Counted from the first letter of the stretch, positions 9,011 to 20,661 are shown. The stretch: DNA of 64,000 bases from Histomonas meleagridis (GCA_020186115.1 WSYJ01000086.1:434001-498000), one strand, 5' to 3'. Notes: generated by a model not told the origin, from the letters alone. Made by a program: numbers and translations.

Positions 9011-12000
9011 ATGTTTACTTCGGAGGGTAATCTTTCCAATTCAAAATTTGAAAAAAGAAACGGTTTGAACACTTCGATGATTGTTTGCTTCTTGCTGCAA
9101 GCAATATTTGTACATCAAAGTTTTAGCTACACTAAATCTGTTGTAGGTCATCCCGGTACAGACACTGTTCAAACACAAGAATTTGATAGTTATGAAATTC
9201 TTGAAGAAGTATCAAAGCCTTCAAATATCAAGTCAGTTTCTGAATTACATGCGTTACACCCAGATAGATATCCAGAAATTGCAGAATCTGATTATGGTTG
9301 GCAAGGTCATATAACCCAATAGATGCAAATGCTGTCAAAACAGAAGCTACAGCAATAAAAGAAGACTTTTGTAAGAATTCACCAGATCTTACACAGGATG
9401 AACTTTATGCTCATCCTGTTGGAGTTGAACAATTATATGGTGACAAAGAACTTATTTCCAATGCAAAACGTTACAAAGTTCGTTACATATTTAATCCGAA
9501 TTATGCAGAACAACATACTACAGCATTATATGTTCCACCAGGCGAGTTAATAACGATTGAACTTCCTGAGAAGCATGCTAACGGCGTCTCAATTACAGTT
9601 AACAATCATGCAGAAAATGTTGATGATGTCACAAGAACTCCACGTTATCCAATATTAGGATGTACCACAAAAATTAGTATTACAGGTCGTGTTACCAAAT
9701 TTGGATGGCCACTTGGTGGAAATCTTGTTTTTAGTTTTGGTATTGATAAATATACCAACAATTTTGAAGTCAACATTTCAGGCGTAATATTATCACCATA
9801 TTTCCGATATGGTTCCACTACCGATGAAGAATGGGAAGACACAATTCGCCAATATCCAGGTCCGTACACATTCTTAGACACCGGTGCAGTTCATATTCAG
9901 TTACCATCATCAACAATACGCAGTGCAACACAACTAAATGATGCGATGGCATTTCTACGCGGCGTTAGTGTCATTACATACAGTGGTGGAGAGATCGCAT
10001 ACAATGATCGCCGAAGTGATGGAAGAGTTCAAAATCCAAATTATTGGTACTTAGATTCGTATGTTCGAGTTGGGGAAGCTTATGCAGTACAAGGCGCAAA
10101 TATTGTTCGAGCACCGAATTATTGGTCAGGATCAATTGTTAATTATAACTCGCAGCGCCAGGGCTGCTGGGGAACCATTCACGAGTACGGACACCACTTC
10201 CAGGATTGGGGCTTCGAGAGATATGGGGAAGCATCGAATAATATATATGCGATAATTACATATTCACTTTACACGCCGATTAGTTCCACACGTACACCAA
10301 ATGGTGACGGAACAATGTCAGCCACTTCCAATGATGGCTGGTCATATGTTACACATCAAAACGGAATTCTTAACTACGAAGGAGGTAATGTTGTGTTAAC
10401 ACTTTATGCGAATCTTATGTATGCATTTGGCCAAGAGAAAACGCTCGAAATCATTCATGCAGATCGCTATAACACATATTACTATCACAGCGATGGTGAC
10501 TCAACTACACTCACACGGCCTGCGCGTTACTTCATGACCGCGTGCAAAGTATTACAGCGTAACTTAATACCATATTTTTAATTCGTATGCGTCATTAATT
10601 GCTGCGGCGAATCTCAATGACACGACTTATTATAAGGAAGAATCATTGGAAGAAGTTCGCAAAGCAGGTTACAAAGAATTTCATCCGATTGGACTTGTTT
10701 ACCAATGCGGATATATCGTTGATGGTGAAGAAACGGAAACGTCGCGTCCGTATCAAGTTCCTGCAGGCGAAACGACGCGACTATACTTCAAACGCGACAT
10801 ATTAACGCGAGCGAAATATGGAATGCACGACTTCGAATTTGTTCGATATTATGGCGGCGAAAACGCGACATTTGACTTAGTTGACGAAGGTACATACGAT
10901 TACACACCGAAAGGCACCTTACTCAATAAGTTTTATGTTGTTTATCGTGATGTTGTCAACAAGGAAGAAACGACGTGCATTGTCAAGATACAGCCGACAG
11001 TGCAATTTGGCGAAACATTTTCATATTATAACATCGACTTTAAGTCAGGCAATTTGACGCATGGCTTCAACAGCATACAAGACAAGGAATACGAGGACAA
11101 ATATCTCACTACTGGAATTAAGATCAATAATAATTTGAATTATTCGACACTCCCATGGCTCTGCATCAATAAGGGAAAAATTGTTCCACGACAGAGCGGC
11201 ACATACGTATTCTATATGAAGCATGACGAAGAGGCAGCGTTTTATATCAGTGAACATGAACTCAAAGGAAATCCAACAGACGATGCGCCATATTTAATCT
11301 TAATTTTAAATGAATGGCACACGAATTATAATACGAATTATCCATCAGAAGAAATTCGACTTGAAGAAGGTAAAGAATATTATTATCAATTTGTGATGCA
11401 AAATGCTGATGGTGATGGCGGCGGAAGTGTTGGATATCGCATTAAAGATTCGAACGGTAATTTCAACTCTGACAGTGTCATCGATGTTTCACAGAATATG
11501 ATTGTTCTCAATGGTTATGGTTCGACAGAAATCATTGACTTTGTGCCGACGATTCCGACATTTTCATGGAACTTCGATTACAAAGGCACGAATTCCATAA
11601 TTCCATCGCCAGATAATTTCACATTTTCCAAATATCCTCCTCTTTTAAGTGGCGAAGGCATTAACAATTCAGTAAATGGTGGACAATGCGATAATTGTCG
11701 CACGCGCGCAGTTTCAGAAGTTCCGTTTCCACAAGAGTTCGAAATTGACTTTGCAGGATATACTTCATTTAATGAAATTGTGTTGGGAAGTAACAAAAAC
11801 ACATTCAAAATGAACTCTACGATTGAATTACGATGTGACAACGAAACGATTTACTTTGGACATTACACGTCTGATGACGACGACATTTTATTTGATAGAT
11901 CGTACACATGTTCGAAACTTCAGTTGTACACGTACAATAACACGGAAACATGGATGAACGGTAATCCTGGCGGCACGTCAATACGCAAGATCGAGTTCAA

Positions 12001-12679
12001 GCAAAGCGCGCGCTGCAAGCACATCGTACCAATTACACATTCGCAAATGAAAATCAGCGAAATGACAGAACAGCGCGCAGGCGTGTACTATAACGGCAAA
12101 GGATACATTGGACGAAGCAAAGGCGAAATATCGTTTGAGTTCCGTAACACGAGCAACATCGGAATCATTGGCGATCTTTACGAATACGGGGGAAGTGCGA
12201 AAGTGTATTTGGATGACGAAGAAATCGGAACATTCGACACGAGCAAAATGACAACGTCACAAAAGAACTCGCGCGCGAACGGAGCGGAAACGCGTCTGTA
12301 CATGTCGCTGCTGTTCATAATGAACGACATCGACGCCGAAAGTGTCCACGAACTGAAAATCAGGGACATCAATGGCGAAGTCGCAATCGCAGGATTCATA
12401 ACAGACGACGGCGTGCTGTTGTCAGGCGAAGGCTCCTTTACACCGGCGGAAGAGTCAGAGACAGTGACTTAGACAACCAATGAATATGAAGAAGGTAATG
12501 TAACTTCTGGTGCAATTAGTTCCAATTCTGATGGACAGAATTCGAGTTCGCTGGGCGGTGGCGAAATTGCGGCAATTGTCATTGCTGTTGTTTTAGTGAT
12601 TGCGGTGATTGTTGTGGTGATAAATGTCGTCTTGAAGAAGAAAAAGAGCAAATACTCAGATTCAGCACCTGAAATTTAA
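9011..12679 (+). CDS. M60-like (enhancin/mucinase) zinc metallopeptidase, surface, broken
   Basis: M60-like peptidases cleave mucin-type glycoproteins; trichomonads use them at mucosal surfaces. The N-terminus has a hydrophobic signal segment (MIVCFLLQAIFVHQSF; the ATG at 9077 gives a classic signal peptide, the one at 9011 a longer start). The M60 beta domain follows (PPGELITIELPE), then the zinc site HEYGHHFQDWGFERYGE at about 10178. A PA14-like domain (SGTYVFYMKHDEEAAFYIS, ~11190-11270) and a C-terminal beta-rich module come next. An in-frame TAG at 12470-12472 separates these from about 65 codons with a Ser/Gly linker, a transmembrane helix and a KKKKSK tail ending at 12679. Two frameshifts, near 9308 and in the T run near 10576, look like homopolymer indels; the TAG does not. 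About 1220 codons in all. Confidence 0.8.
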
Positions 12680-13019
12680 GTTTATTTTAGTAAAATTGTT
12701 TTTGAAATTGAAACGCTTTTTGCATCTAATTGATCACATGTCGAATTGTTTTGGGAAACCGTAGAAATTGAATTTATCGGTGATACAAAAATTCGTAAAT
12801 ACGATATGATCGGATTTAAAATAGGCGCTAATAGCACAGTGAACGGTTTTAATTGAAGATATTTTGACACAAAAGCTCAACGACTGTTTAATCGAAACTT
12901 TCTTATAACAAAAGTTGGTGTTTTCAAATGTCTAAATCTTATCACGTCACATAATGCTTTGTGTATGTCTCTTTCAAGTGTTATAATTTTTAATGTTTAA
13001 GACCTTGAAAATTTTGCAT
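12680..13019. other. AT-rich spacer with surface-protein relic
   Basis: No intact gene. 12755-12858 reads as a short open piece (VEIEFIGDTKIRKYDMIGFK, then NSTVNGFN and a stop) that looks like the edge of a decayed beta-rich surface protein. Confidence 0.3.
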
Positions 13020-13791
13020 TCAGAGAATGACCTTCATTAACATCAGTAATAAAAAATGATGCATTTGTTAATATAAATGGGAAATTAGTTATGACACTGG
13101 AACATATCAAAATGAAACATTTGGAAATATGAATATTACTAAGGGAACAACACTTGACAAATGTCTCCCGCCAACACAAACATTCACACAAAGTGATAAA
13201 TTTATCATGTCAAACACATTGAAAGAAAGCGATACATTCACCAACACATTCATTGCATCAGTTGCTTATTCACATTCACTTCCATCGGATGTAACTTTAA
13301 CTTTAACACATTCGTTCACTTTAACTCACTAATTATCTATTACACATACGATTACATTTTATAGTAAATATATAAATACAATTACATTGTTAACATTTGA
13401 ATCCACTTATAGTTAAATATCGACAAATGTCATTTATTACGATTACACTGATATATATTATTTGTCTTATTATAGTTATTATTCTGACTTACATATATCA
13501 GTTGTAACTAATGTTACACCAAAAGATAATTCGATATCAAATTTGTTAATTGGTATTATATGCGGTGCTATTGTGATAGTTTTGATAATTGTAGGAATTG
13601 TAATATTTATGATTAAATATCAAAACAAGAAGCGAAAACAAAATGAAGAAGAAATGAATATATCAGATGAAAATAATAATAAAATTAATGAAATAGATAA
13701 TACATTTTCAGTTGGTATTAATAATTCAAATATTGAAGAAGATCCATTTGCAGACGATTTCAAAGAAGAAAAATTTATAAGTCAAATATAA
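13020..13791 (+). pseudogene. C-terminal relic of a PMP-type surface protein
   Basis: Contains the Ser/Thr-Phe repeats typical of PMP-like (polymorphic membrane protein) trichomonad surface proteins (TQTFTQSDKF, SDTFTNTFI, TLTHSFTLTH), then, in another frame, a transmembrane helix (LIGIICGAIVIVLIIVGIVIF) and a charged tail KYQNKKRKQNEEEMN... ending EEKFISQI at 13791. Stops and shifts separate the two parts, and no large N-terminal domain precedes it. The last ~200 bp are nearly identical to 36815-37035, so the two tails share a recent origin. Confidence 0.65.
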
Positions 13792-14113
13792 ATAAACATG
13801 TTTTAAGAACAAAATATTTTTATTTATTTAATAAATACAAATTTTTTTGTTATTTGCAAATTGAAGTCTTATTTTTTTCAACCAGATAAAATTTTATTTG
13901 TAAAGAAATGAATTAACATAAAATCATCAAATTAATTTCACAACATCATTCTAAAATAACTGAATTACTTTAACATAAAGAATCATATAATAAAATTCTT
14001 TTGTAACTAAAATAAAAAGAATTTTAACAAAGTTTTGGTTATTTCCTGTTAATCAGTCGAATGACGAAGTTGAAATCTTCCTAAAACGATATAATTTCCA
14101 CTGATATTTTTAC
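13792..14113. other. AT-rich intergenic region
   Basis: Convergent 3' regions of the PMP relic and the large surface protein. No gene or structured element recognised. Confidence 0.5.
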
Positions 14114-17100
14114 TCAGACCATTGAAAGTTGAAGTGACGATGTTTCGTCGCCTTTCACTACCTTATTCTTCCTTTTCAGATAGATCACAATACCAACTAT
14201 AACAGCAACAATCACAACAACAGCACATGAAACCGTTGATGCGACGATAGTAACCGTTTTCTTATTGCTGCTATCGCTTGATGTGGTGTTTGATGTCTCA
14301 ACAGAAGTGACTTCACTTGTGACGTCAGATGTCACCTCAGTTACATCGGAAGAAGCGGCTTCAGTCATACTCTGAGTTGTTGTGACTTCAGTTGGGCCTT
14401 CAGTTGGGCCTTCGGATGTAGTGACTTCAGTTGGGCCTTCGGATGTAGTGACTTCAGTTGGGCCTTCGGATGTAGTGACTTCAGTTGGGCCTTCGGATGT
14501 AGTGACTTCGGTAATTACTGTAGTGGTTTCTTCAGTCCGTTTGACGATATTCAAACAACTATAAGTTTCATTAACAGTCAAACACTTATATACGTATTCA
14601 TCGCTTTTGTTTGCAAGATTTTCCAAGTATTCATTACAATCGAATTCCTGGCCGCATAAGTTATATTCGTTAAATTCGTCGACGTTTTTAAGCGTTGGTA
14701 TAACATCTGTTTTTGAAGCCAATGTAATCGATATCTTATTAACTTTAGCATTAAAGTTATCAAATGTTGTATTTCCATACATTATTAACTCGTTAATATT
14801 TGATTCGATTGAATAGAAATTTGAATCTCTTTCAACAATACATTTATCAATTGACACATTTCCATAAAACTTTGAATCTCCAATTGCTTTAATTTCATTA
14901 AATTTCAAATTTAAATCAGATTTAAACATTGGATAAAACTCATTATTCAGTTCCATTGGATATGGGAATGTTAAATCTTTAAATTCACTTGTAACTGTTA
15001 TTGCTGCCATATAACCAGCATCTTTAAATTGTATCGGCAATATTTCTGATTCTGTATTAAGACTTAAACTACCTTTAACTCCAGTGACTACAATTGGCGC
15101 TTCATTTTGTATATTATAATTTGACCAATTATTTCCAATTAAACGGATTCCGCGTACATCATTGAAATTCATTTGACTAACTTTGTCAGACGCTAATATC
15201 ATTGAAACGGTTCTGGAAATTTTATCGGTCGTTTCTGTAAAAGTGACTTTTCCATTAATTCGTGGCATATAACCGCCATCGCCTGGGTAAAGTTCTGATA
15301 ATTCTTCAGTGTTCTTTCCGTATAACCGCCAACCGTTTTCGTCAAAAGTGACGTTCACTTCATTGTATCGTAACATATCGGTTAATTTTACATCACTATT
15401 ACAATTATCAAAGTTAATATAAGAAGTTTGATCAAACGAAACTAAAAATTCATCGAAATTAGATGGAGAAACATATGGCTTTAAATGGCCATAACTAAAA
15501 TCTGCTTTTGTTAATTTGTTAGAAGACAAGTTAATTTCTGATTCAAAGACATCTTCAATTGTTATACTCTTCGTAAGTATTTCACCATTGGTAAACTTCG
15601 CTCGAATTCCATCGTCTTCTAACGATAAGAATGAATCGATTGCAATGTCAACGTTTGCCAGTCTATCGTCGAGGTAAATTGACTCGCCATCGTTCATTGA
15701 ATAAGTGAACCTGAACGTCACTTTTTCTGTAAGGGGTGTCAAATAACTTCTGTATTCACTTGCTTCAGGCATCGAACTAAAACATGAATCAAAGACATGA
15801 CAGAATCGTGGTTGAACTACATAAGGTTCATAAGGCATATTAAGATAAATATTTGTACCATTACTAACTAATGAAAATACGCAATTCTCTTTTTGTAATC
15901 CGGGCATTGAAAATAATTCATCATAAGAAGGTCCAAACTTAGTAATATCAAATTGTCCATCTTCTACAACTATTATTGGCGTAGTATAATTTACATAATT
16001 TATTGTAGAATGTGATAATGCATAATAATACTCAAGAATACTTTGAACTGATGTAGTTGTCTCGGTCGGTTCATAGAAGCCAAACTTAAAGATGCCATTG
16101 TTAATTAAATGACCAATAGTAATCGCTGACGTCGGTGTAGGCTCTGAATCTTCATACAAAGACATGAAAACTTGAATCCCAACAAACGTCTCACCGCCGG
16201 TGTAAAGTATTGGAATTCTGGCGGTTCCGCCGTTAAACTGAATTGAATAGTTTATGGCGGTTGTACCCAAGTCTTCAAGTGAAAGATGACCTCCGTTTAA
16301 GATAAGTGTCATCATACTCAAATCTGTGCATTTAACAACGCAATCACTTTCTGATTGAATTGCATAAAGATGGGGATTTGGGTTGGTAAATGTTACAGTG
16401 TTATTATTTTGAATTGTAACAGAATATAATGTTGATCCAGGAGTGTTAAGAGTAATGTTTGAAAGATGATTGACCGTATCAACACTCTTTAGGATAATTC
16501 TGACATGGCTCATATCTCCAGTATAATCTCCTGATAATTGACTTCCAATCAAAATGAAACCATTGTTTGAAATTGAATACGGCATCAAATTGTTGATTGT
16601 AATTTTGGATGTTAATGTATTTTCTGATGTTAATTGACATACAGAATAAAATGATTTACTCGTAGCCGAATCATCGATAACAAGGTTAAGTTTTTCAGCC
16701 GTGTAATACATAATATGAAAACCATCCGGAATAATGGTGACTGAATTTTCCTCATTTGTAAGTTTGAAATTAATATATTCTGGAGTAATATTTAAATCGG
16801 TTTCATTTGCACCAGTTATTTGTACAGTGGCATAAGTGCTTGTTGTAAGTTCTTTTCTTGAGTTGTCGAGTTTAACTGTGTAGGATTTTGGTATTGATGT
16901 GACTTCTGATAAAGAATACTTATAAGCAACAACATCACCAAGGTATGGAATTATGTCGATGTCATGTGTGAAAGTACCGCAATCAATATTGACAATATTA
17001 TTTTCTGGAGAGATTGAGCTCAATATACTAATTTCGCGGGCAATGAGATCTGTTTTGGTACCATTGTTTGGTAATATAGTTACGCCTCGAAGACGAAGAT

Positions 17101-17380
17101 ATTTCATCTTGGGATTTGTAATGACAGAAACATTCACTTTATTTAAACCACTGACTGTGTACTTAATGTTTTCATTGATTTCTGTGAAATTAAGAAAAAC
17201 AGATGACCCTTTATCAGCTGATAAGGCATAAATTACTAAATCTTCTGAAATTAAGAATGATACATCTTCAATTTTCCGATAATACGTGGCTCCGGTAGGA
17301 CATATTGCACTGTTATTTCCTGTGTAATCAACGCAGACTGAAATTGTTGAAACACCAGAAGCCACAAGAAGTAAAAACAT
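14114..17380 (-). CDS. Large type I surface protein with Thr/Ser-Glu-Gly-Pro stalk
   Basis: 1088 residues. A signal peptide (MFLLLVASGVSTISVCV) is followed by a ~930-residue beta-rich ectodomain with many potential N-glycosylation sites (NxS/T). Next comes a Ser/Thr-rich stalk with a tandem nonapeptide EVTTSEGPT repeated four times or more, one transmembrane helix (TIVASTVSCAVVVIVAVIVG) and a short basic tail (KRKNKVVKGDE). This is the architecture of trichomonad adhesin-like surface proteins. I do not recognise a named domain in the ectodomain. It is uninterrupted over 3.3 kb, so intact genes are present beside the broken ones. Confidence 0.8.
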   Translation of the reverse strand: MFLLLVASGVSTISVCVDYTGNNSAICPTGATYYRKIEDVSFLISEDLVIYALSADKGSSVFLNFTEINENIKYTVSGLNKVNVSVITNPKMKYLRLRGVTILPNNGTKTDLIAREISILSSISPENNIVNIDCGTFTHDIDIIPYLGDVVAYKYSLSEVTSIPKSYTVKLDNSRKELTTSTYATVQITGANETDLNITPEYINFKLTNEENSVTIIPDGFHIMYYTAEKLNLVIDDSATSKSFYSVCQLTSENTLTSKITINNLMPYSISNNGFILIGSQLSGDYTGDMSHVRIILKSVDTVNHLSNITLNTPGSTLYSVTIQNNNTVTFTNPNPHLYAIQSESDCVVKCTDLSMMTLILNGGHLSLEDLGTTAINYSIQFNGGTARIPILYTGGETFVGIQVFMSLYEDSEPTPTSAITIGHLINNGIFKFGFYEPTETTTSVQSILEYYYALSHSTINYVNYTTPIIVVEDGQFDITKFGPSYDELFSMPGLQKENCVFSLVSNGTNIYLNMPYEPYVVQPRFCHVFDSCFSSMPEASEYRSYLTPLTEKVTFRFTYSMNDGESIYLDDRLANVDIAIDSFLSLEDDGIRAKFTNGEILTKSITIEDVFESEINLSSNKLTKADFSYGHLKPYVSPSNFDEFLVSFDQTSYINFDNCNSDVKLTDMLRYNEVNVTFDENGWRLYGKNTEELSELYPGDGGYMPRINGKVTFTETTDKISRTVSMILASDKVSQMNFNDVRGIRLIGNNWSNYNIQNEAPIVVTGVKGSLSLNTESEILPIQFKDAGYMAAITVTSEFKDLTFPYPMELNNEFYPMFKSDLNLKFNEIKAIGDSKFYGNVSIDKCIVERDSNFYSIESNINELIMYGNTTFDNFNAKVNKISITLASKTDVIPTLKNVDEFNEYNLCGQEFDCNEYLENLANKSDEYVYKCLTVNETYSCLNIVKRTEETTTVITEVTTSEGPTEVTTSEGPTEVTTSEGPTEVTTSEGPTEGPTEVTTTQSMTEAASSDVTEVTSDVTSEVTSVETSNTTSSDSSNKKTVTIVASTVSCAVVVIVAVIVGIVIYLKRKNKVVKGDETSSLQLSMV
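14381..14508 (-). repeat. 27 bp tandem repeat encoding EVTTSEGPT
   Basis: Four near-perfect 27 bp units plus a partial unit. The repeat encodes the mucin-like stalk of the surface protein. Unit number is likely to vary between strains. Confidence 0.9.
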
Positions 17381-17507
17381 TTATATTGTCACTTTTCTAT
17401 GAATTTGCGTTTTAACTGTAAAAACTGTTCCAATTATCGATAAAATGATTACGCCAAAAAATGTTGAAAAATAAATTGTTTAATAAAATTAAAGTGTTGG
17501 AATGACT

Positions 17508-17921
17508 TTATTTATGAATCTTTAATAATTCAATTTCAAATTTCAAAGTTGCATTTCCTGGAATGCTGGGTGGTGCACCACGTGCTCCATATGCATATTC
17601 TGGTGCTAGTGTGAACTCCGATTTTTCGCCAAGTTTCATTGACAAAAGTGCATTATTCCAGCCAGAAATAACACCCTTGCCTATCTGAAACATAAATGGA
17701 TTGTTTCTATCAACTGATGAATCAAACTTTGTTCCATCAAGTAAATATCCTGTATAATGAACAGATACTTTTTGACCACGTCTTGGTTTCATGCCATATC
17801 CTGCTTTAAGAATTACCTTTGTGACTTTTCCATCTTCTGTTACTTTGATAACTTGCTTTTGTTCTTGTGCTGGTTCTTGCTTTGGCTCTTGAATTGGTTC
17901 TTGTTTTGGTTCTTCAGTCAT
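17508..17921 (-). CDS. FKBP-type peptidyl-prolyl cis-trans isomerase
   Basis: 137 residues: a Gln/Glu/Pro/Lys-rich N-terminal extension (~30 residues with PKQEP repeats), then one FKBP domain. The pocket residues are present: VHYTGYLLDGTKFDSS (Tyr, Phe, Asp), FMFQIGKGVISGW (Phe, Val-Ile, Trp) and AYGARGAPPSIPGN. It should catalyse prolyl isomerisation in the cytosol. Upstream on the minus strand is the Myb-like motif AACGGTCGC (~17980). The ATG is the first in frame after it. Confidence 0.95.
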   Translation of the reverse strand: MTEEPKQEPIQEPKQEPAQEQKQVIKVTEDGKVTKVILKAGYGMKPRRGQKVSVHYTGYLLDGTKFDSSVDRNNPFMFQIGKGVISGWNNALLSMKLGEKSEFTLAPEYAYGARGAPPSIPGNATLKFEIELLKIHK

Positions 17922-18024
17922 TTTTGTGGTTGGACCAGAAAAATGTCAGACTTGTAAACTATTCAATTAACCGTTTCACATTAGCGACCGTTAAAACTAT
18001 CTTTAGTGTTAAAAAATAAAATGA

Positions 18025-18498
18025 TTAAGAAAAATATCCTCTTATTATCTTTGCAAGCCAACCTACAAAAAGAGTCCAGGAAAATCCCCATAAAAAAAAT
18101 TTAAGAGGACCAGATATGCCAGCATTTATTGAAAATAAATTAAAATGGTCTTTAAATGATGTAATATAAAAAGATCTTGAACTCAAGAAAAGAATGCCTT
18201 TTGGTTGAGAGTATGAGAATTGAATTGAATCATTGTATTTTCCGAACAAATATGTTCCATCCATCGAATATTTCAAATTAGCAAGTAAATAATTACCTTC
18301 GTCTAACTTTATGCTGATGTCTTCATGATCTTTTTGAATTAAAATTTTTTTGAAGAATAATTGATTATTTGAGATTAGAAAAACATTAATTGAATCATTG
18401 ACATGTTCAACATTTGCAATGAATTTGATTGGGTTTGTTTTGTTATTGTATATATATCCAACCCATTTTTCTATTGCTAAAGTGATAAATAAAATCAT
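18025..18498 (-). CDS. Small secretory-pathway membrane protein, unknown
   Basis: 157 residues with a hydrophobic N-terminus (MILFITLAIEKWVGYIY), a beta-strand-rich middle (~residues 25-115) and a C-terminal transmembrane helix (FFLWGFSWTLFVGWLAKII) followed by a very short tail. This resembles the size and layout of p24/GOLD cargo receptors, but no diagnostic sequence was seen and the tail lacks a classic KKxx. The start codon follows GACCGTTATAATAATAC, the Myb-type motif, by a few bases, which supports the start. Confidence 0.55.
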   Translation of the reverse strand: MILFITLAIEKWVGYIYNNKTNPIKFIANVEHVNDSINVFLISNNQLFFKKILIQKDHEDISIKLDEGNYLLANLKYSMDGTYLFGKYNDSIQFSYSQPKGILFLSSRSFYITSFKDHFNLFSINAGISGPLKFFLWGFSWTLFVGWLAKIIRGYFS

Positions 18499-18591
18499 GT
18501 ATTATTATAACGGTCGTCAAATAAATAAACGGTGTCATGCGACCGTTTACTCTAAGTTGGTTGGATAGAACGGTTTTGACATTTTATCCAA
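18499..18591. promoter_or_regulatory. Bidirectional promoter with Myb-type motifs
   Basis: Between two divergent genes. AACGGTCG (18509-18516) is close to the minus-strand start, GACCGTTTA (18540-18548) in the middle, and AACGGTTTTGACATT (18570-18584) just before the Rpn5 ATG. Myb-recognition motifs of this kind act as core promoter elements in Trichomonas. Confidence 0.6.
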
Positions 18592-19842
18592 ATGGATGAA
18601 GAAAATCAATCTCTTCAGCCAATAGTTGATTCTCAACTTCCCGAACTTCTTTCACTTCCTTTCGATTCTGCTATTGAAGGATTACATGCACTTGAGCGTA
18701 GAACAAGAATTGCAAAAGATGATAAATCTAATACTCGTGTTTGTACTGAAATTGTCAACTTATGTATAAAAGAAAAGAGATGGACAGACCTTGGAAGTAA
18801 TGTTGCAATACTTTCCAAACGCCGTGGTTATTCCAGAACATCTGTCACAAAGATTGTTCAACTATCTATGGAAGCATTAAACTTAATACAAGATGAAGAA
18901 ACAAGAATTTCATTAATCAAGGTATTACGTGACGTTACAGAAGGAAAAATATTTGTTGAAATCGAAAGGGCAAGACTTACAAGCTTTTTGGTTGACTACC
19001 TCGAAGCGCGCGGAGAGTTCCAAGAATGTATGGAACTTCTCCAAGATCTTCGTCTCGAAATCTTGACGACGATGGATGAGAAGGAAAGAATTGGTCTTAT
19101 GCTCCATCAGTTCAAGCTTTGTCTTGAGTGCAAAGATCAGCTTCGCGCCTCACTTTGTGCCGAAAAGATCAACGATCAGAAATTTACTGATGAAAATCTT
19201 CGCCTTGAATTCCTTACACTTTCTATTCAATACCACACTGAGTTCACGAAAGATTTCCTTGAGATTGGCAAAGCTTATTATGATGTTTATAAGCTTAACA
19301 ATAACCATGATGATTTAATGAATGCAATTATCAACGCCGTTCTTGCTCCACATTCGCCAGATCAACTACGCTTTTGCAATGAGCTCTATTCGCTCAAAGA
19401 TTTAGCTCTTTTACCCGATGCCAAAAATCTGTTATCAGTATTTATGGGGAAAGAACTTGTTCCGTGGCCCGACTTTGAGAACAGCTATGGCTCTTTCATT
19501 GCAGATGATTGTAAGGAAGTAATGCGCCGAAGAGTTATCGAACATGGTCTTCGAGTTGTTGCAATGTATTACACAAACATTCGGCTCGTTCGTCTCGCAG
19601 AGCTTCTCCAACTCACTGTGGATGAGCTCGAGGCGCGAATCATCGATTTGGTGTTTAACGAGGACTTTTACGCAAAAGTGAACCGGCCAAAGGGAGTCAT
19701 CACGTTTAAGAAGCAGCAGAAGACAAGCGAACTTGCGGACGAGTTCTCGGAAAATATAATGAAACTTTGCCGGCTGGTCGACCAGGCACATTCGCTGATA
19801 GAAAAGGAAAGACAATGTATTCATCGTGCAAAAAATCAATAA
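18592..19842 (+). CDS. RPN5: 26S proteasome non-ATPase regulatory subunit Rpn5 / PSMD12
   Basis: 416 residues. A lid subunit of the 19S regulatory particle of the proteasome. The N-terminal helical repeats match the family (AIEGLHALERRTRIAKDD, ...TEIVNLCIKEKRWTDL), and a C-terminal PCI domain is present (RRVIEHGLRVVAMYYTNIR, LAELLQLTVDELEARIIDLV, then VNRPKGVITFKKQ). Length is close to the usual 440-460. The ATG follows the Myb-like promoter and fits the family N-terminus. Intact. Confidence 0.93.
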   Translation: MDEENQSLQPIVDSQLPELLSLPFDSAIEGLHALERRTRIAKDDKSNTRVCTEIVNLCIKEKRWTDLGSNVAILSKRRGYSRTSVTKIVQLSMEALNLIQDEETRISLIKVLRDVTEGKIFVEIERARLTSFLVDYLEARGEFQECMELLQDLRLEILTTMDEKERIGLMLHQFKLCLECKDQLRASLCAEKINDQKFTDENLRLEFLTLSIQYHTEFTKDFLEIGKAYYDVYKLNNNHDDLMNAIINAVLAPHSPDQLRFCNELYSLKDLALLPDAKNLLSVFMGKELVPWPDFENSYGSFIADDCKEVMRRRVIEHGLRVVAMYYTNIRLVRLAELLQLTVDELEARIIDLVFNEDFYAKVNRPKGVITFKKQQKTSELADEFSENIMKLCRLVDQAHSLIEKERQCIHRAKNQ

Positions 19843-19895
19843 ATAAAAACGTTTTTGTTCAAAGGACATTTTGTTTTTGTTATTTATTGCATCAT

Positions 19896-20296
19896 ATGAT
19901 ACTTTATTTGGAAGCAATTTGACCATTATGCAGTTTTACGACAAAAAATTGAAAACCAAGAAATCGCTCAAAAAATTTTACAACACGATCAAAATGATAT
20001 TCAAAAACATATCGAAAAATTACAACAAACTTTAAACGGTATCTTGTTAACGTTCGATGCTGCTTTACATTTAGAGCAGCAAAATGAAAACAATCAAATT
20101 AAACAACAACAGCAACAACAACAAGCGATGTCTTCAAGAAGATCTAATAGTAGAACAGTGATTTGTAGGAAGTGTAATGAAAAGGCTGCAAAATTAAGAT
20201 GTAAACATTGTAGGTCCCCCAATTTGCCAGGAATGCGCAGAATTAATTAAACAGAGTGGTTGCCCATTCTGTATGGAAAACAACAAATATAATTGA
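19896..20296 (+). CDS. RING-type zinc finger protein, frameshifted
   Basis: A coiled-coil N-terminal part rich in Gln, Lys and Ile (IENQEIAQKILQ, IEKLQQTLNG, a poly-Gln stretch near 20100) is followed by a C-terminal RING-like finger: CRKCNEKAAKLRCKHC, then ICQECAELIKQ and CPFCMENNKYN. Such proteins are usually E3 ubiquitin ligases. The reading frame shifts near 19915 and at the GTAGGTCCCCC run near 20215, both at short homopolymers; the upstream ATG at 19896 is therefore tentative. The finger is complete if the second shift is an indel error. Confidence 0.6.
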
Positions 20297-20661
20297 TAAA
20301 TAGATAATTGTGAGAATTTTTTTTTATATTCTTAAGTTACACAAATGAGATTGTAAATTCGTTATATGAGCTATAATATTTTAAAAATTAGATACAGTTC
20401 TAAATAGCAAATAATTTATCAAATGGTAAATAAGTTTGCATTATATGTAAATAAGATGTCTATAAAGTAATTCTAATTGTCAAATGTTACTTTGGTAATA
20501 TATCGAAAGTCCTTAATTTCTTTTTGGGAAAATTATGTGCAAATGATGAATAAGTTAGTAAAATCATTAATTTTGTTCAAATAAATATTTTCAACACTTT
20601 TTGTTTATGATTGAAGACGACCGTTATAAATCATTGTTGGGGTGGCCTGCATTTTTTGAGA
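20297..20661. promoter_or_regulatory. Intergenic region with Myb-type motif before the ARM/HEAT gene
   Basis: AT-rich. GACCGTTATAAATC at ~20618-20631 lies about 40 bases before the chosen ATG at 20662, like the promoters of other genes here. Nothing else recognised. Confidence 0.45.
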
